A stretch of 64,000 bases of DNA, from assembly GCF_014193655.1 (NCBI RefSeq), contig NZ_JACHZQ010000006.1:186001-250000 (forward strand). Direction: 5' to 3'. The notes beneath the pieces were generated by a model, which was given only the letters and a program-made list of their open reading frames with translations, made no database searches and was not told the origin of the DNA. The position numbers and the translations under genes were made by a program. Numbering within the stretch: position 1 is the stretch's first letter; each line of letters starts with the position of its first letter. Origin of the DNA: Rhizobium sp. BK313 (lineage in GTDB: Bacteria; Pseudomonadota; Alphaproteobacteria; Rhizobiales; Rhizobiaceae). This document shows, piece after piece, positions 60,920 through 64,000 of the stretch.

Positions 60920-61726
60920 TCACAGATTGCCGGAAGAAACGACGGTCACAACAACGCCCTGGTCGCGCAGGCGTTCGATTTCGGCAGGGTCGGCGCGATC
61001 ATCCGTGATCATTTCGTGAATGTCTCGCATCTCGCAGATGCGGCAGAAGGCTGCGGCGCGGAACTTTGAGGCGTCTGCCAAAAGGACGACTCGACGGGCG
61101 GCAGCAATCATTGCTTGCTTCATCGCGGCCGCTTCGAGTGAAGTCTCCGTCAGGCTCGTACCGCTGATTGCATGTGTCCCAATGAAGGCAATGTCCGTAT
61201 TGAGTTTGCCTAGAAAGCTTTCACCAGGCTCGCCCACCGCAGTCAGTGATCCTGCCCGCAACGTCCCGCCCAGCATGACAATCCGCATGTTGGCGCTGGT
61301 GGCAAGGGCCTGTCCGATTCTGAGATCGTTGGTGACAGCCGTGAGCGCGATACCGCGCTCCACGCAGGCGCGGGCGGCTGCTAGAACTGTTGAACTACTA
61401 TCGAAAATGACGCTTGCTCCGGAAGGCACCGTGGCCGCGGCCGCAAGTCCGATCAACTCTTTTTGTGATCGGTCGAATTCGGCCGCGATCGCGGCTTCCG
61501 GCTCAAAGGTCGATTGCACTTGTTTGTGGATAAGGGCGCCCCCGTGCGAGCGCTCTAGATAACCACGCTCCTCGAGATGCTCGAGATCGCGGCGCACCGT
61601 TGATATCGATATGCCGATCTCCTCAGCCAGTTCCTGTATGGAAGCAGCCCCGCGCTTGCGGATATGTTCCAGCATCAAGGCTCGGCGCTGGGCGGGAATA
61701 AGCTCAGGTCGTCGGGTGGAAGGCAT
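60920..61726 (-). CDS. DeoR/GlpR-family repressor
   Basis: A 268-residue regulator. The N-terminal winged helix (RALMLEHIRKRGAASIQELA and SISTVRRDLEHLEERGYL, about residues 16-58) precedes a sugar-phosphate-sensing domain with DSSSTVLAAA, GGTLRAGSLTAVG and DASKFRAAAF. It probably represses the acid-sugar ABC operon in which it sits, released by a phosphorylated tetronate-type metabolite. One base separates its start from the stop of the permease gene. Confidence 0.92.
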   Translation of the reverse strand: MPSTRRPELIPAQRRALMLEHIRKRGAASIQELAEEIGISISTVRRDLEHLEERGYLERSHGGALIHKQVQSTFEPEAAIAAEFDRSQKELIGLAAAATVPSGASVIFDSSSTVLAAARACVERGIALTAVTNDLRIGQALATSANMRIVMLGGTLRAGSLTAVGEPGESFLGKLNTDIAFIGTHAISGTSLTETSLEAAAMKQAMIAAARRVVLLADASKFRAAAFCRICEMRDIHEMITDDRADPAEIERLRDQGVVVTVVSSGNL

Positions 61727-61727
61727 A

Positions 61728-62708
61728 TCAGTTGGCTCGCCGATTGCGGTTGATCAGGAGCATTGCCAGGATTATCGCGCCAAAGATCATCTGCCGTACG
61801 GCGTCCTGCACCTGCATCAGCGATAGGACGGATGACATGAGCGTAATAAAAATTGCCCCAAAAAACGTGCCGGCATAGGTGCCACTGCCGCCGAGGATCG
61901 AAGTCCCTCCAATCACCACTGCCGCGATGACCGGTAGTAGGTAACTGTCACCCATTCCTTGATATGCTTGGTTCGCATAACCAACGAGCAGCAACGCCCC
62001 AGCGCTCGACATTAGCCCCGCAAAGGCAAATACGCCGATCGTTACCGCTTCAACCGGCGCGCCTGCCATGAACAAAGCGCGCTGTGATTGCCCGTAGGCA
62101 TAAATATAGGTTCCAAACACGGTTTTACGCAAGAGAAACAGGACAATGGCGCCGACCACAACCCACAACAGGAAAGCGTTAGGAATGTCAAGGGTGCGAC
62201 CATGAGCGATATAAACCGCAAGTGGAGGGGGCGCACCGTGGGGCTTGAACCCTCCGGTATAGAAGACCGTGATTCCGAGCAACATCGCATTGACGGCCAG
62301 TGTCCAGACCATAGCGGGTATCCGGAAGATCACGACACCGAGCCCGTTTATGGTGCCGATCGCTACGCCTGCCGCAAGCCCCGCGGGAATGGCGATGCTT
62401 TCAAGAAATGCGTTGCCGGATCCGGCGAGTGACGTTGACAGAATTGCCGTCCCGGTTACCGTTAACGGGATCGACAGGTCGATCTCGCCGAGGAGAATGA
62501 CCAGCATCGCACCGGTCGCCAAAATTCCGACTATGGCGGCTATCTGCAATTGTTGCAGCAAGTAGCCGGCCGACAGAATACCGGGTGACACTGCTCCCGC
62601 GCCAAGGACAATCGCGACGCAGGCAATACAGACCAATATGACGGGCCGCTCGATCTTTGGCCGCAAAGTTTTCGTCGCGGGCATTTGGGAAGTTGTCTCA
62701 ACAGGCAT
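61728..62708 (-). CDS. RbsC-type sugar ABC permease (second subunit)
   Basis: A 326-residue membrane protein with about ten hydrophobic segments. GEIDLSIPLTVTG and AVVIGGTSILGGSGTYAGTFFGA are the conserved cytoplasmic/pore motifs of RbsC/XylH-type permeases. The TGATG junction with the preceding permease stop indicates coupled translation. Importers of this class carry monosaccharides and polyols. Confidence 0.92.
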   Translation of the reverse strand: MPVETTSQMPATKTLRPKIERPVILVCIACVAIVLGAGAVSPGILSAGYLLQQLQIAAIVGILATGAMLVILLGEIDLSIPLTVTGTAILSTSLAGSGNAFLESIAIPAGLAAGVAIGTINGLGVVIFRIPAMVWTLAVNAMLLGITVFYTGGFKPHGAPPPLAVYIAHGRTLDIPNAFLLWVVVGAIVLFLLRKTVFGTYIYAYGQSQRALFMAGAPVEAVTIGVFAFAGLMSSAGALLLVGYANQAYQGMGDSYLLPVIAAVVIGGTSILGGSGTYAGTFFGAIFITLMSSVLSLMQVQDAVRQMIFGAIILAMLLINRNRRAN

Positions 62709-63673
62709 CAGATATAGCGCTCCAGGCGGGATCGTACGCGCAATATGCCGAGCGCGCCGACAATGATCGCGATTGCGAGAATCGCCCCCTCGAAGAAGGG
62801 CTGAGCGAGCGGTGGCAGGCCCGAAAAAAACATCAGGCTGGAAATTGTCTTGAGGATGAAGGCCCCCAGCGCCGCTCCTAGTGGCGAACCGACACCGCCA
62901 GACAACGCCACCCCGCCGATAACTGCTGCGGCGATGGAATTCAACGTGTAGGCCGGACCGATATTGGGATCACCCGTTAGCGTGACCATGCTCACGTAGA
63001 GCCCGGCAAGAGCGGCGAAAAATCCGCTCAGGCCGTAGGCAGCAAGCGTCACGGCAGGAGTGCGGATTCCGGTCATGACGGACGCCTCGTGCGAAGACCC
63101 TATCGCGTAGAGGCTGAGCCCGAAGCGTGTTGCGCGAAGGGGCAGCATAACGACAAAGAGCGCAACGCCGAGCAGGATCAATGACGAGGGAATCCCGTGC
63201 AGATCATAAGTCAGGAGATCGGACAAGGTGTCATCGATTGATCCACCGGGCGTCGGCCGCAACAGGAGGGCGACGCCCGAATAGACGCTGCCAAGCGCGA
63301 GCGTGGCGACGATCGGTGGTACCCGTCCCACCACGACCGCCGAACCGTTGACGAGGCCACAGAGGATACCAACGGCCAGAACGGCGACGACACCGCCTGC
63401 AACCTGCAGCGGCGACCCCGAAACGAGATAGGAAGCTAAGACATTGGCAAGCGCCACCATCGAGCCTACTGACAAATCAATCCCGCGCACAAGAATGACG
63501 AAGAATTGTGCAATCGCCGCGAGTGCGAGCAGGGTGCCCTGGTTTGCCCAAATGGTCAGAACATAGACCGACAGTCCGCGTGGGTGGATCGCTATGAACA
63601 CGCCGAATAACACGGCAAGGAGAGCAGCCGTGAATGCCAGACGCGGAAAGCGGGGTAAAAGTCGTTTTGTCAT
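62708..63673 (-). CDS. RbsC-type sugar ABC permease (first subunit)
   Basis: A 321-residue permease with about ten hydrophobic segments, containing GIDLSVGSMVALANVLAS and AVIGGVALSGGVGSPLGAALGA. The ATG at 63673 overlaps the ATPase stop (ATGA). Two different permeases in one operon suggest a heterodimeric channel. A longer frame to 63793 overlaps the ATPase gene and is rejected. Confidence 0.9.
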   Translation of the reverse strand: MTKRLLPRFPRLAFTAALLAVLFGVFIAIHPRGLSVYVLTIWANQGTLLALAAIAQFFVILVRGIDLSVGSMVALANVLASYLVSGSPLQVAGGVVAVLAVGILCGLVNGSAVVVGRVPPIVATLALGSVYSGVALLLRPTPGGSIDDTLSDLLTYDLHGIPSSLILLGVALFVVMLPLRATRFGLSLYAIGSSHEASVMTGIRTPAVTLAAYGLSGFFAALAGLYVSMVTLTGDPNIGPAYTLNSIAAAVIGGVALSGGVGSPLGAALGAFILKTISSLMFFSGLPPLAQPFFEGAILAIAIIVGALGILRVRSRLERYI

Positions 63674-64000
63674 TGTGCGGAGCTTCCCGCGTGGGCATTG
63701 AGCGCGGCTGCAATTAGGGCATCCGGCGTGACCTCGTCCGAGCTCATTTCGCGCGACACCCGGCCGCGATAGAAAACGTGGACACGGTGGCACAAGTGAA
63801 TCAATTCCTCATAGTCTGTCGATTGGATGACGATTGCCAGCCCTTCGGCTGCCAGGTCCTGGAGGAGGCGATAGATCTGCGCCTTGGTGCGGACATCTAT
63901 GCCGCGGGTTGGATCCATCAGCAGCAGGCATCGCGGGCCAAGCGCCAGCCATTTTGCAAGTACGACCTTCTGCTGGTTGCCGCCGGATAATGTCTTGACC
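63670..64000 (-). CDS. sugar ABC transporter ATP-binding protein (3' part; 5' end outside window)
   Basis: The visible last 110 codons show VKTLSGGNQQKVVLAKWLAL (signature motif of the second RbsA/MglA-type ATPase domain), LLLMDPTRGIDV (Walker B) and the H-loop-like STDYEELI. The frame is open to the right edge, so most of the protein, including the first ATPase domain, lies outside. It drives the two permeases that follow. No periplasmic binding protein gene is inside the window. Confidence 0.9.
   Translation of the reverse strand, partial: VKTLSGGNQQKVVLAKWLALGPRCLLLMDPTRGIDVRTKAQIYRLLQDLAAEGLAIVIQSTDYEELIHLCHRVHVFYRGRVSREMSSDEVTPDALIAAALNAHAGSSAQ

Noticed and set aside
1..64000. CRISPR arrays, rRNA, complete insertion sequences, toxin-antitoxin pairs, restriction-modification or prophage genes
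   Set aside because: I looked for evenly spaced repeats, transposase motifs and phage structural genes and saw none that could be supported.

Overview
The window looks like an accessory region (chromosomal island or megaplasmid) of an alphaproteobacterium, most likely Rhizobiaceae (Rhizobium, Agrobacterium or Ensifer). The grounds are a DUF1127 small protein, FixJ-type and TraI/CinI-type regulators, many sugar ABC transporters, a TfuA protein (the family first described with the rhizobial peptide trifolitoxin), Rhizobiales-like small ORFs and GC-rich codon use. No rRNA, tRNA, CRISPR array, complete insertion sequence or replication origin was seen. The assignment rests on protein character, not on a database search.

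Region 1 (1-6884) is a tightly coupled nine-gene operon for a nucleotide-activated heptose. It holds the complete GDP-D-glycero-alpha-D-manno-heptose route (GmhA, HddA, GmhB, HddC) plus a transaldolase that could supply sedoheptulose 7-phosphate, and three sugar-modifying dehydrogenases. One of those lacks the usual catalytic cysteine, and a 71-residue unknown ORF is spliced between the other two. Region 2 (7124-10110) has a hemerythrin, a small Cys-rich protein and two FMN-type split-barrel proteins, one fused to GAF and a winged helix-like tail. Region 3 (10448-19992) carries a DUF1127 protein and a complete phosphodiester-utilisation locus: inositol monophosphatase-type phosphatase, ABC importer, glycerophosphodiesterase, endonuclease/exonuclease/phosphatase-fold enzyme and LacI repressor. 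A broken TadG-like pilus gene follows. Region 4 (20010-28074) has a FixL/FixJ-like two-component pair, a NitT/TauT-type ABC transporter, small proteins, an internally deleted beta-lactamase-family pseudogene, a membrane protein and a lipoprotein.

Region 5 (28525-43202) begins with a DUF5939-type adenylate cyclase and a LuxI/LuxR quorum-sensing pair. About 1 kb of apparently non-coding DNA then leads into an eight-gene cluster: a fungal-like GH15 glucoamylase homologue, a GMC flavoenzyme with its FAD-SLDH small subunit, a ferritin-like protein related to VioB/RebD-type dimer synthases, two TIM-barrel sugar isomerase/epimerase-like proteins, an MBL-fold hydrolase and a thiamine-diphosphate 2-oxoacid decarboxylase. 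None has an obvious export signal, so it reads as an intracellular sugar/glycoside oxidation or small-molecule pathway.

Region 6 (43636-50840) is the best candidate for an undescribed system: a RiPP-like locus. A 67-residue putative precursor peptide with a strong Shine-Dalgarno sequence is followed at 4 bp by YcaO, then TfuA, then an overlapping adenylate cyclase-STAND ATPase-repeat regulator and an FkbM methyltransferase. A haem-oxygenase-like diiron oxidase is transcribed divergently. Region 7 (51074-59710) holds an arylsulfatase, a DHA2 multidrug exporter, an OsmC protein, a probably frameshifted gene, a pentapeptide-repeat protein, a Nudix hydrolase and an SMP-30 lactonase. Region 8 (59818-64000) is an RbsC-type sugar ABC operon with a DeoR repressor and a four-carbon-acid-sugar kinase, cut by the window end.
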